Source: an uncultured Coriobacteriaceae bacterium
GTDB taxonomy: Bacteria; Actinomycetota; Coriobacteriia; Coriobacteriales; Coriobacteriaceae
Assembly: GCA_949298635.1 (NCBI GenBank)
Contig: CASFXG010000023.1
Coordinates: forward strand, 20,225 to 84,224
Direction of reading: 5' to 3'
Length of the DNA: 64,000 nucleotides
In this document: positions 24,311 through 33,300 of the stretch, piece by piece
Layout: the number at the start of each line of letters is the position of its first letter
Numbering within the stretch: position 1 is the stretch's first letter
Made by a program: the position numbers and the translations under genes
The notes under the pieces: generated by a model
Database searches by the model: none
The model's input: only the letters and a program-made list of their open reading frames with translations
What the model was told of the DNA's origin: nothing

Positions 24311-26773
24311 CTAGCCGCCGAATACCTCTTGGCAGATGCGCGCAGCTGCGGCGGCGTCTTTCGCGTAGTAATCCGCGCCTATCTGTGCGGCATAGTCCGG
24401 CGTGAGCACCGCGCCTCCCACGACGACCTTCGTCCCGGGTGCTTCACGGTGCACGAGCTCGATCGTCTCCGCCATGGCGGGCACAGTCGTGGTCATGAGC
24501 GCAGAGAGGCCGACGACGCGCACGTCCCGTTCGCGCACCGCGGCGAGGATGGTTTCCGGCGCGACGTCGCGACCGAGGTCGTATACGGTGAAGCCGTAGT
24601 TTTCGAGCAGCATGCGTACGATGTTCTTACCGATATCGTGGATATCGCCCTTGACGGTCGCGAGGCACACGCCCCGGCCGGTAGCCGCAGCGGCGGGCAC
24701 GCGCTCGCGGATGACGTCGAATCCCGCCCGTGCCGCCTCGGCTGCCGCCATGAGCTGCGGCAAGAAGAGCTTGCCGGCGTCGAAGAGTTCACCCGCCTCG
24801 TTGAGCGCGGGGATGAAGTGGTTGCCGATGACATCCATGGGCTCAAGGGTCTCAAGGGCTGCGCGCGTCGCCGCGGGCATATCGCCCTTGCGGCCGGTGA
24901 GGATGAGATGCTCGATGGAATCGGCTGCGTGGGAGGATGCCTGCGCCTTTGCGGGAGCGCCGACGTGTGCAGTGCCACCAGCCGCGTATGGGTCGGGCGC
25001 GTCCGCGTATCGTTCGATGTAGGCCGTCGAGCCCTCATCTTCGGCATTAAGCACCCGATAGCTCCGTATCACGTCCATGATGCGTGCGGAGGCGGGGTTC
25101 ACGATGGGGGCGTCCAGGCCGGCACCGAGCGCGGCGGCGAGGAAGGTTGCGTTCAGAAGTCCGCGGGCGGGCAGACCGAAGCTCACGTTCGAGACGCCGA
25201 GCGCGCAATGCACACCGAGGCGCGTGCGACACAGCGAGACGGCGTGCAGAATCTCGAGCGCCTGCCGTTGGTTGGTGGATGCCGTCATCACGAGGCAGTC
25301 GACGAGGATGCGGTGCGGCGCGATGCCGTAGCGGGCGGCCTCTGTTACGATGCGCTCCGCGATACGCACACGTTGTTGGGCAGTTTCGGGGATACCCTGC
25401 TCGTCGAGGGTGAGCGCCACGATGTTCGCGCCGTAGCGCGCCGCGATGGGCAGCACCGCGTCCATGCTTTCGCGTGTTCCGTTCACGGAGTTGATGACCG
25501 CGATGCCCGTGTAGCGGCGAACGGCCGCCTCGATGGCCGCGGGATCGCTCGAGTCGATCTGAAGGGGGAGGACGGTGGCAGCCTGCAGCTCCTCCACGGC
25601 GCGCGCCAGGGTCGCGGGTTCGTCGATATCGGGGAGTCCGACGTTCACGTCGAGGATATCGGCGCCCTGCTCCTGCTGCTGGATGCCCTGTCCCACGAGG
25701 TACGCGAAGTCTCCCTCACGAAGCGCTTGCTGGAGCCGCTTCTTTCCCGTGGGGTTGATGCGCTCACCGATGACGGCGATGCTGCGCCCGTCGAGTACGG
25801 CTTCCTTCTGGGCGCTCGTGGCCGCGAAGGGGCGGTCGGGGTGTTCGCCGCGCGAGGGTCTCGACTTGGCACGAAGCACATCTGCAATCTGGCGGATGTA
25901 GGCCGGTGTGGTTCCACAGCAGCCACCCACAATGGTCACGCCATCGTCGAGCATGCTGGAGACGGCGGCTGCATACGCCTCGGGCGTAATGTCGTAGACG
26001 GTGTGGTCGCCTTCCGCATGGGGGAGCCCAGCGTTCGCCTGCACGATGACGGGCTTGTCCGTGACAGCGAGCATGCGTTGGGCGAAGGGGCGGATCTGGG
26101 CAGGTCCGAGCGAGCAGTTGATGCCGAGTGCCTCAACGCCGAGGGCATCGAGTGTGCGCGCAGCGATTTCGGGCGGAGTGCCCAGAAACGTGCGCCCGTC
26201 TGCCTCGAAGGTCATGGTGGCGAAGATGGGCAGGTCACAGCATTCCTTCGCTGCAAGTACAGCCGCCCGTATCTCCGAGAGATCCGTCATGGTTTCGATG
26301 AGGATGATGTCGACGCCCGAGGCCGCGGCGGCCCGCACCTGTTCGGCGAAGAGCTCATAGGCTTCCTCGAAGTCGAGCGTGCCGAGCGGGCGGAGCAGCG
26401 TCCCCAAAGGGCCAATATCGCCAGCGACGTAGTGGGCGCCCGAGGCGCGCGCCGCCGCGGCGGCAGCAGCGAATACCTCTTCCACGGTCGCGGCTCCATC
26501 GAGTTTGAGCGCATTCGCGCCGAAGGTGTTTGTGGTGACGACCTCGGACCCTGCTTGGACATAGGCCTCGTGGATGCGGGTTATGGCGCCTGGATCGCTC
26601 AGGTTGATGAGCTCGGGGCGCGCGCCGGCAGCAAGGCCTGCGGCTTGGAGCATGGTGCCCATGCCGCCATCGAAGATGAGGCGCCGTCGGCCTTCGAGTG
26701 CCGCACGTAGGTCGTCGTCGGCGATGCGCAGGGTATCGAGGGCGCGGGGTTTGAACGGGATGGGGTTCGTCAT
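24311..26773 (-). CDS. metH: Cobalamin-dependent methionine synthase lacking the reactivation domain
   Basis: MetH transfers a methyl group from methyltetrahydrofolate through cobalamin to homocysteine to give methionine. The 820-residue protein has the homocysteine domain (FDGGMGTMLQ near 40, zinc ligands in GINCSLGP and VGGCCGTTP), the pterin domain (VIGERINPTGKK, DVNVGLPDID), the four-helix cap and the B12 domain with DIHDIGKNIV. It stops after the B12 domain; the roughly 1200-residue E. coli enzyme has a further AdoMet-dependent reactivation domain. Here that domain is the separate gene at 26982-27788. The start is the ATG of MTNPIPFKP after AAGGG. Two palindromes separate it from the upstream gene of the same strand. 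Confidence 0.95.
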   Translation of the reverse strand: MTNPIPFKPRALDTLRIADDDLRAALEGRRRLIFDGGMGTMLQAAGLAAGARPELINLSDPGAITRIHEAYVQAGSEVVTTNTFGANALKLDGAATVEEVFAAAAAAARASGAHYVAGDIGPLGTLLRPLGTLDFEEAYELFAEQVRAAAASGVDIILIETMTDLSEIRAAVLAAKECCDLPIFATMTFEADGRTFLGTPPEIAARTLDALGVEALGINCSLGPAQIRPFAQRMLAVTDKPVIVQANAGLPHAEGDHTVYDITPEAYAAAVSSMLDDGVTIVGGCCGTTPAYIRQIADVLRAKSRPSRGEHPDRPFAATSAQKEAVLDGRSIAVIGERINPTGKKRLQQALREGDFAYLVGQGIQQQEQGADILDVNVGLPDIDEPATLARAVEELQAATVLPLQIDSSDPAAIEAAVRRYTGIAVINSVNGTRESMDAVLPIAARYGANIVALTLDEQGIPETAQQRVRIAERIVTEAARYGIAPHRILVDCLVMTASTNQRQALEILHAVSLCRTRLGVHCALGVSNVSFGLPARGLLNATFLAAALGAGLDAPIVNPASARIMDVIRSYRVLNAEDEGSTAYIERYADAPDPYAAGGTAHVGAPAKAQASSHAADSIEHLILTGRKGDMPAATRAALETLEPMDVIGNHFIPALNEAGELFDAGKLFLPQLMAAAEAARAGFDVIRERVPAAAATGRGVCLATVKGDIHDIGKNIVRMLLENYGFTVYDLGRDVAPETILAAVRERDVRVVGLSALMTTTVPAMAETIELVHREAPGTKVVVGGAVLTPDYAAQIGADYYAKDAAAAARICQEVFGG

Positions 26774-26821
26774 GCTGGTGACCCTTCGACGGGGAGACAA
26801 CATCTCCTACGGTAGCATGCC

Positions 26822-26887
26822 CAACACTTTGGGGACGGGGTCAAAAGTGCCAAAAACAACACTTTTGACCCCGTCCCCAAAGTGTTG
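26822..26887. repeat. Palindrome with 28-bp perfect arms, GGGGACGGG family
   Basis: The arms are 26822-26849 and 26860-26887, beginning CAACACTTTGGGGACGGGG, with a 10-nt loop. It lies between metH and the reactivation-domain gene. Confidence 0.92.
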
Positions 26888-26902
26888 CTTTCAGCGGATG
26901 GT

Positions 26903-26970
26903 GCGTCACTTTGGGGACGGGTACGTTTGTGACGAAAACGACACGAACGTACCCGTCCTCAAAGTGACGC
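26903..26970. repeat. Second palindrome of the GGGGACGGG family
   Basis: The 25-nt arms 26903-26927 and 26946-26970 begin GCGTCACTTTGGGGACGGG, with one G-T pair and an 18-nt loop. It shares CACTTTGGGGACGGG with its neighbour, but the apical part of the arms is different. Confidence 0.9.
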
Positions 26971-26981
26971 GAAGCGGAGTG

Positions 26982-27788
26982 TTAACTCCAGCAGGTGGTG
27001 TGGCGGGAGCGGAAGGAGCAGCTCGCGACGACGCGGCAGCCGCGGCAGCTGCGCACGGCGTCGGCGGCTGGGAGGGTGCCCGCACTCGAGTCGCCCGCCT
27101 CGCATCCTTCGCGCGGCGCGAGGAACAGCCCGAAGACTGCGGTGATGCTCTTGCTGGGAATCATGAGGTTCGACGGCGTGAGCGTGATGCCGAGCGACCG
27201 CCGGGCATCGAGCGCGTCGAGAAGGCTCTGCTGAGCGTCGAGCGGCAAGTCGCCATAGCCGCAGGAGAAGCGCCAATTGCCGATAAGCCCGCGTGCGGCG
27301 GCATCGCGCTTGAGCTTGCGATCGAGGGTTTCGGCAGCTTCTTCGACCAGCGCCGAACATGCTGCATCGTAGAGCGTCGCGTCAAGCGGCTGCTGGCTGC
27401 TCAAGACCCGCAGGCGTCGCTCGCTCTCCATGCCGAGCGTCACGGCGAAGACGGCCGCCGCGCGCGCGTCTTTGAGGTGACGGTAGATGTCGCGTCCGGT
27501 GAGCACGACCGTGGTGTCTACAAGGCGGATGCAGGGGTTTCCGCCATCATCTGTACCCAGGGCATCGATGCCGAAAAACGCGCCCGTACCGCGGGGCGCA
27601 AGGCCTCGCCTCGCTTCCTCGATCGTCGCGTCGATGCGCTCGACGAGCTCCGCCTCGAGCTCCTGGCCGCTATACCCCAGGTACCGAAGTACCTCCGCGC
27701 GCTCAAGGCGCAACGACTCCGCATCCGCATGCCACGGGCGCGGCATGCCAAGGGGAAGCGTCGTGCCCTCCTCCGCAGGCGTGCTCAT
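26982..27788 (-). CDS. Methionine synthase reactivation (AdoMet-binding) domain protein
   Basis: This 268-residue protein corresponds to the C-terminal activation domain of MetH, which remethylates oxidised cobalamin with AdoMet and an electron donor. The diagnostic stretch is RFSCGYGDLPLDAQ followed by LGITLTPSNLMIPSKSITAVFG. The N-terminal part (EVLRYLGYSGQ) matches the stand-alone versions found in clostridia and coriobacteria. Its tail has several Cys (CRGCRVVASCSF), as in many stand-alone members, perhaps for a metal or Fe-S site. Its ATG overlaps the metF stop in an ATGA arrangement, which implies translational coupling. Together with metH it forms a split two-protein methionine synthase. 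Confidence 0.9.
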   Translation of the reverse strand: MSTPAEEGTTLPLGMPRPWHADAESLRLERAEVLRYLGYSGQELEAELVERIDATIEEARRGLAPRGTGAFFGIDALGTDDGGNPCIRLVDTTVVLTGRDIYRHLKDARAAAVFAVTLGMESERRLRVLSSQQPLDATLYDAACSALVEEAAETLDRKLKRDAAARGLIGNWRFSCGYGDLPLDAQQSLLDALDARRSLGITLTPSNLMIPSKSITAVFGLFLAPREGCEAGDSSAGTLPAADAVRSCRGCRVVASCSFRSRHTTCWS

Positions 27789-28649
27789 GAAAGCGCCTCC
27801 ATGGCGGCACGCGCCACAGACGGGCGATTCATGGTGTAGACGTGGAGCCCGTCGACGCCGTGGTCGCGCAGATCTGCGAGCTGGCGGCAGGCATAGTCGA
27901 TGCCCGCGCGCACCAGGCTCTTCGGATCGCTCTCATATTTCGCGAGGAGCTTGATGACAGGCGAGGGGAGCGACGCGCCGCACATGAAGACCATGCGGCT
28001 GATCTGCGCCCGGCTCATGAACGGCATGATGCCGCAGGTGATGGGCACCGTGATGCCGGCCTTGGTCGAGGAAGCGGTAGCACACCTCGTTATCGAAGAA
28101 GAGCTGCGTCACGAAGAAGCTCGCGCCGGCGTCCTGCTTGAGTTTGAGGTGTGCAACGCTCGTGGCAAGGTCGTCGCACTCGATGTGGCCTTCCGGGTAT
28201 GCCGCGCCGCCCACGCAGAAGCCTGCCTCGACAAGTGCGGGAATGATCTCGCAGGCATAGGAGAAGTCGCTCGGCGCGCCGTAGGCGGGACTATCGGGCG
28301 TGGGGCGGTCGCCGCGCAAGGCGAGCACGTTTTCCACGCCGGCGGCGCGGTAATCTTCGATGCGCTGCGCGAGCTGCTCACGCGTGAGCGACATGCAGGT
28401 GAGGTGCGCCACAGAGCTCACGCCGAATTCCTTGTCGATCATGTTCGCGATCGCTGCGGTCTGGCCGAAGTTCCCGCCGCCACCCGCCGAGCAGGTTACG
28501 CTGATGAAATCGGGCGCGAGCTCGCAGAGGGCGCTAGCGGCCTCGCGGGCGCGGTCGAGGGTGAGCTCGCCCTTGGGCGGGAACATCTCGAACGAGACCG
28601 GCGTGCGTCCTGCGGTGTTCGCGTGGGCGAAGATGTCGTCGATGCGCAT
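27785..28649 (-). pseudogene. metF: Methylenetetrahydrofolate reductase, frameshifted
   Basis: MetF reduces methylene-tetrahydrofolate to methyl-tetrahydrofolate, the methyl donor of MetH. The frame from the ATG at 28649 (SD GGAGG) reads SFEMFPPKGE, ISVTCSAGGGG, LALRGDRP and FFVTQLFFDNEVCYRFLD, then departs. The matching C-terminus (ITVPITCGIMPFMSRAQI to NRPSVARAAMEALS) continues in another frame to 27785. One extra base near 28061-28066 (GACCAAGGCC where GACAAGGCC would restore the frame) explains it. Without it the protein would be about 287 residues, the normal length. Both halves are otherwise intact, so this is either a very recent mutation or a sequence error. Confidence 0.88.
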
Positions 28650-28808
28650 GGCGTACCTCCAGGATAGGTGGGAGCGCGGACGGTGCCGGTGCCGAGTGCT
28701 CGGCTCGGTGTCCGTATCCTGTGATGATACCGTGTGCGAGCGGGCGTGTCAGGAGTGGAAACATACCGTAACAAGGCGGCGTTTCTGGGGCGGCCAAGAT
28801 TGCCGGCG

Positions 28809-30326
28809 CTAGATTTCCAGCGCTTGAGCGACCTCGGCGGCGCAGTCCATGGCATCCGCGATGGCGGAGACGACGAGCGAGGCGCCGGTGCGGGAATCTC
28901 CGCAGGTGAAGACTGGCGTCGAAGGTACGTTTGCTTCGGATGCCCCCTGTTCGCCCTCTGCGACGGCCTTCGCCGAAATACAGCGATGCGACCCCGCTTG
29001 TGTGCGCGGCAGCGGCCTGCCGCTACCCGTCGCAGGGAACGAGACGCCAAACGCCTCGAACACCGTGCGCTCAGCACCCGTAAACCCGCAGGCGATGAGC
29101 ACGAGCTGCGCGGGAAGCACGCGCTCCGTTCCCGCGAGACGCGCCGGCGCGTTCGTCTCCCACGAGACGTCCGCCACGCGCACACCGCTCACCGCGCCTG
29201 TCGTATCGACCTCGAACGCGACGGTATCGCAGCTCCAGCTGCGCATCTCGTCGCCCATGAGCGCGATCGCTTCCTGCTGGCCGTAATCGGTCTTCTTGAT
29301 GTTCGGCCATTCCGGCCAGGGGTTGCCGGGACGTCGTCCTGCAGGCGGCTCGGGGAGCACTTCGAGCTGACGGACGCTTCGCGCGCCTTGGCGCACCGCG
29401 GTGGCAAGGCAATCGTTACCCGTGTCACCACCGCCGATAACCACGACGTCCCGACCGTTGGCAGAGATGCGCGGCTCGCGCCCATCGAGAAGCGCATGTG
29501 TCTCCTCTGCAAGGTAGTCAACCGCGAGCACGACGCCTGCAGCGTCTGCACCGGGAACGGTAAGCACTCGCGCCTCCCGTGCGCCGCAAGCGAGCACTAC
29601 GGCGTCCGCCTCGCACGCAAGCTCCTCCGCTACCTCCGGATTGCCTGCATCGACGCCGGGCCTGAACGCGATACCCAGCTCTTGCATAAGCGCAATACGC
29701 CGTTCGACCACGGACTTCTCGAGTTTCATATTGGGGATGCCGTAGGTGAGCAGGCCTCCCGCCCGGTCGTCGCGCTCGACGACCGTTACGCGGCAGCCGC
29801 GACGTGCGAGCTCCCAGGCGCAGGCGAGGCCGGCCGGTCCAGACCCCACCACGGCAATATGCGGAGCATCTGCTGCAGCGGGCGTGAAGCGCGCGGGACC
29901 GCCATGCGCCCACTCCCAGTCCGAGATGGCGCGTTCCGTGTCATGGATCGCGGTGGGCTCGTCTTCGATGGAGCCCAGGTTGCACGCGGCTTCGCAGAGC
30001 GCCGGGCACACGCGGCTCGTGAACTCGGGAAGCGGGCTCGTGAGCGCGAGCCGCGCCGCAGCCTCGCGCATGCGTCCGCGCCAGACGAGGTCGTTCCATT
30101 CGGGGATGAGGTTGTGCAGCGGGCAGCCGCTCGGCCGCGCGCTTCCAAACGAAACGCCTGCCTGGCAGAATGCCACGCCGCACATCATGCAGCGGCTTGC
30201 CTGTTCGCGTCGCGCGTCCGCATCGAGTTCGATATACAGCGGGTCGAAGTCTCGCGTGCGCTCGGCGACCGGTCGAAGTTCATGGGTCGCGCGGCCGACT
30301 TCCAAAAATGCTCCCGGTCTTCCCAT
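28809..30326 (-). CDS. gltD: Glutamate synthase small subunit
   Basis: GltD is the flavin and Fe-S subunit that passes electrons from NADPH to GltB. The 505-residue protein starts with the Cys-rich region CMMCGVAFC and SGCPLHNLIPEWN, with CPALCEAACNLG further on; these hold the [4Fe-4S] clusters. Two Rossmann-type sites follow: VVGSGPAGLACAWELARRG for FAD near residue 158 and VVVIGGGDTGNDCLATAVRQG for NADPH. Its ATG lies three bases after the gltB stop, so the two are one transcript. Between residues about 430 and 460 there is a short low-similarity insertion, but the frame is intact. Confidence 0.95.
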   Translation of the reverse strand: MGRPGAFLEVGRATHELRPVAERTRDFDPLYIELDADARREQASRCMMCGVAFCQAGVSFGSARPSGCPLHNLIPEWNDLVWRGRMREAAARLALTSPLPEFTSRVCPALCEAACNLGSIEDEPTAIHDTERAISDWEWAHGGPARFTPAAADAPHIAVVGSGPAGLACAWELARRGCRVTVVERDDRAGGLLTYGIPNMKLEKSVVERRIALMQELGIAFRPGVDAGNPEVAEELACEADAVVLACGAREARVLTVPGADAAGVVLAVDYLAEETHALLDGREPRISANGRDVVVIGGGDTGNDCLATAVRQGARSVRQLEVLPEPPAGRRPGNPWPEWPNIKKTDYGQQEAIALMGDEMRSWSCDTVAFEVDTTGAVSGVRVADVSWETNAPARLAGTERVLPAQLVLIACGFTGAERTVFEAFGVSFPATGSGRPLPRTQAGSHRCISAKAVAEGEQGASEANVPSTPVFTCGDSRTGASLVVSAIADAMDCAAEVAQALEI

Positions 30327-30328
30327 CG

Positions 30329-33300
30329 TTATCGCGCTCCCTTCGCGCTCGCGCCGGCGTCACGGCCCGCGCTCCTGCCCGTCGCTTGTTCGAATGCCCG
30401 CTCGAGCGCCTGTTCATGCGTGAGCCCGGCGGCTTCGGCCTCTTCGATTACCGCTTGCATGCGCTCGTATGCCTCGGGCACCACCTTCACGAAGTGTTTC
30501 GCGATTTCGTCGAAACGGTAGAGCATCTTGATGCCGCGCGGGCTCTGCGTGGCACGGGCATGCTCTTCGATGAGCTGGCGGATCTGTTCGAGTTCACCGA
30601 CGGTGGGACGTTTGAGCTCGACGGAGTCCTCGTTCACCCGGCGTGCAAGCGTGCCGAACTCGTCGTATACATACGCGACGCCGCCCGTCATGCCCGCAGC
30701 GAAGTTCGTACCCACCTCGCCGAGCACGAGCACCCGTCCGCCGGTCATATACTCGCAGCCGCAGGTGCCCACGCCCTCCACGACGAGCGTCGCGCCGGAA
30801 TTGCGTACGGCGAATCGCTGGCCGGCAAGACCGTTCACATAGCCTTTTCCGCTTGTCGCGCCGAAGAAGGCGACGTTGCCCACCACGATGTTCTCATCGA
30901 ACTTGAAGCTCGCCGCAGCAGGCGGGCGCACGGAAAGCGTGCCGCCCGAGAGCCCCTTGCCGAAGTAATCGTTCGCGTCGCCCGCGACATTCAGCTCGAT
31001 GCCGCGCGGCAGGAACGCGCCGAAGCTCTGGCCGGCGGATCCGTCGCAGTCGATAGTGATAGAGCCATCGGGCAGGCCGTCGGGATGGTGTGCGGTTACG
31101 GCGTGGCCGAGCATCGTGCCCACGCAACGATCGATGTTGTCGATGTCCACATGGAAGCGGGTGCGGGTGAGTGTGCGCCGTGCCTCGCGGGTGAGGGGGA
31201 TGAAGAGCGCGGCATCGAGTGTGCGCTCGAGCTCGACGTCCGCCGCCATGCGGGGCAGGTAGTGGCGTTCGTCCGCCCCTTCGATATGGGCGCCGAACTC
31301 GCAGGTACTCGGCGCGAGCACGGGTGTAAGGTCGATGCGCCCTGCCTTCCAGCTCGCCGGTGTCTCGACCTGCCGCAGGTACTCGGGATGTCCCACCATC
31401 TCTTCCACGGTGCGGAAGCCTAGGTGTGCCATGACGTGTCGCAGCTGTTCTGCCACGAAGAGCATGAAGCGCTCAACATGTTCGGGCTTGCCGGCGAAGT
31501 GCCCGCGTAGCCGGCAGTTCTGCGTGGCGATGCCTGCGGGACAGGTGTCTTGGTGGCAGTCGCGCTGCATAAGGCAGCCCATCGCGATGAGCGGCATCGT
31601 GGCGAAGCCGAATTCCTCGGCGCCTAGAAGACACGCGACCGCGACGTCCGTGCCGTCCATGAGCTTGCCGTCTGCTTCGAGCACCACGCGCGAGCGCAGA
31701 CCGTTTCTTACGAGCGTCTGCTGCGTCTCGGCCAGGCCAAGCTCCAGGGGCAACCCGGCGTGCCAGATCGAGTCACGCGGGGCGGCACCGGATCCACCGT
31801 TGTGGCCGGAAATGAGAATTTTGTTCGCTGCGCCTTTTGCCACGCCAGTCGCGATGGTGCCCACACCTGCCTCCGAGACGAGCTTCACGCTCACGCGCGC
31901 CTCGGGGTTCGCGCACTTGAGGTCGTAGATGAGCTCTGCTAGGTCCTCGATGGAGTAGATGTCGTGGTGCGGCGGCGGCGAGATGAGCCCGATGCCCGGG
32001 GTCGAGTGGCGTACCTCGGCGACCCACGGGTAGACCTTCTTGCCGGGCAGGTGCCCGCCCTCGCCGGGCTTCGCGCCCTGTGCCATCTTGATCTGGATCT
32101 CGGTCGCAGAGGCGAGGTAACGGCTCGTCACGCCGAAGCGCCCGCTCGCGACCTGCTTGATGGCGGAGTTCGCGGAATCGCCGTTCGCGAGCGGCGTCTC
32201 GCGACGCGGGTCCTCGCCGCCCTCGCCGGAATTCGACCGCCCATGCAGGCGGTTCATGGCGATCGCCATGCATTCGTGCGCCTCCTTCGAGATGGAGCCG
32301 AAGCTCATCGCGCCGGTGTTGAAGCGCGTGACGATGCTGCGCGCGTCTTCGACCTCTTCGAGCGGAATGGGCGTGGCGCGCGTATCGTCGAAAGCCAGGA
32401 GGTCGCGCAGGCGCACGACGCGCCCCGGGCGGCAGACGTGCTCGCTATAGGCGAGGAAGTCGTCGAAGCTATCGGTGCGCACGGAGCGCTGCAGCAAGTA
32501 GATGGTTTGAGGATCGATGAGATGTTCCTCGCCGCCCTGTGGGCGCCACTTGGTGAGGCCAAGGGTCGGCAGCTCGCTCGGCGCGGGCGAGCGCCGCCAA
32601 GCGCGGGCGGCGTCGAACCGCTCGTTGAGCTCGCGCTCGATATCGCGCACGTCGAGGCCGCCCACGCGCGAGACCGTGCCGGCGAAGTAGCGATCCACGA
32701 ATGCGGGCGCGAGCCCCACCGCCTCGAAGATTTGGGCGGAATGGTAGCTCTGGGCGGTGGAGATGCCCATCTTCGACATGATGGAGACCATGCCGGCCAC
32801 AAGCGCCCGGTTGTAGTTCGCAATCCCCTCGGCGGCGGCGAGCGCATCGCCACCCTTACCGGTAAGGCTCGCGTTCGAGGCGAGTTCTTCGATAACCCGG
32901 TGTGCGGTGGAAGGGTAGACGCCGCTCGCCGAATATGCCACGAGCGCGGAGACGTCGTGCGCGCTCACCGCATCGCCCGCGTCGACGATGAGGTCGGCGA
33001 ACGTGCGCAGGCCAACGCTCATGAGGTGGTTATGCACCGCTCCCACGGCGAGAAGCGAGGGGATGGGGACTTCGCTCTCGCCCGCGCGGTTCGAGAGCGC
33101 GATGATGTTCGCGCCGTCGCGCACCGCGGCCTCGACGTCGCGCACCAGCACGTCGAGCGCCTGCTCGAGACCGTTTGGTTCGGCACGCGGATAGACGGCG
33201 TTAAAGCAGCGGGTCTTAAACCCGGTGCGGTCAACGTCGCAGATGGCGCGGAACTCCTGCTCGGTGAGCACGGGCGTCTCGAGGCGGATGAGCTGGCAGG

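Noticed and set aside
28650..28808. SAM, cobalamin or THF riboswitch upstream of the met operon
   Set aside because: The gap is short and I could not recognise any conserved riboswitch core; only a search with covariance models could decide.
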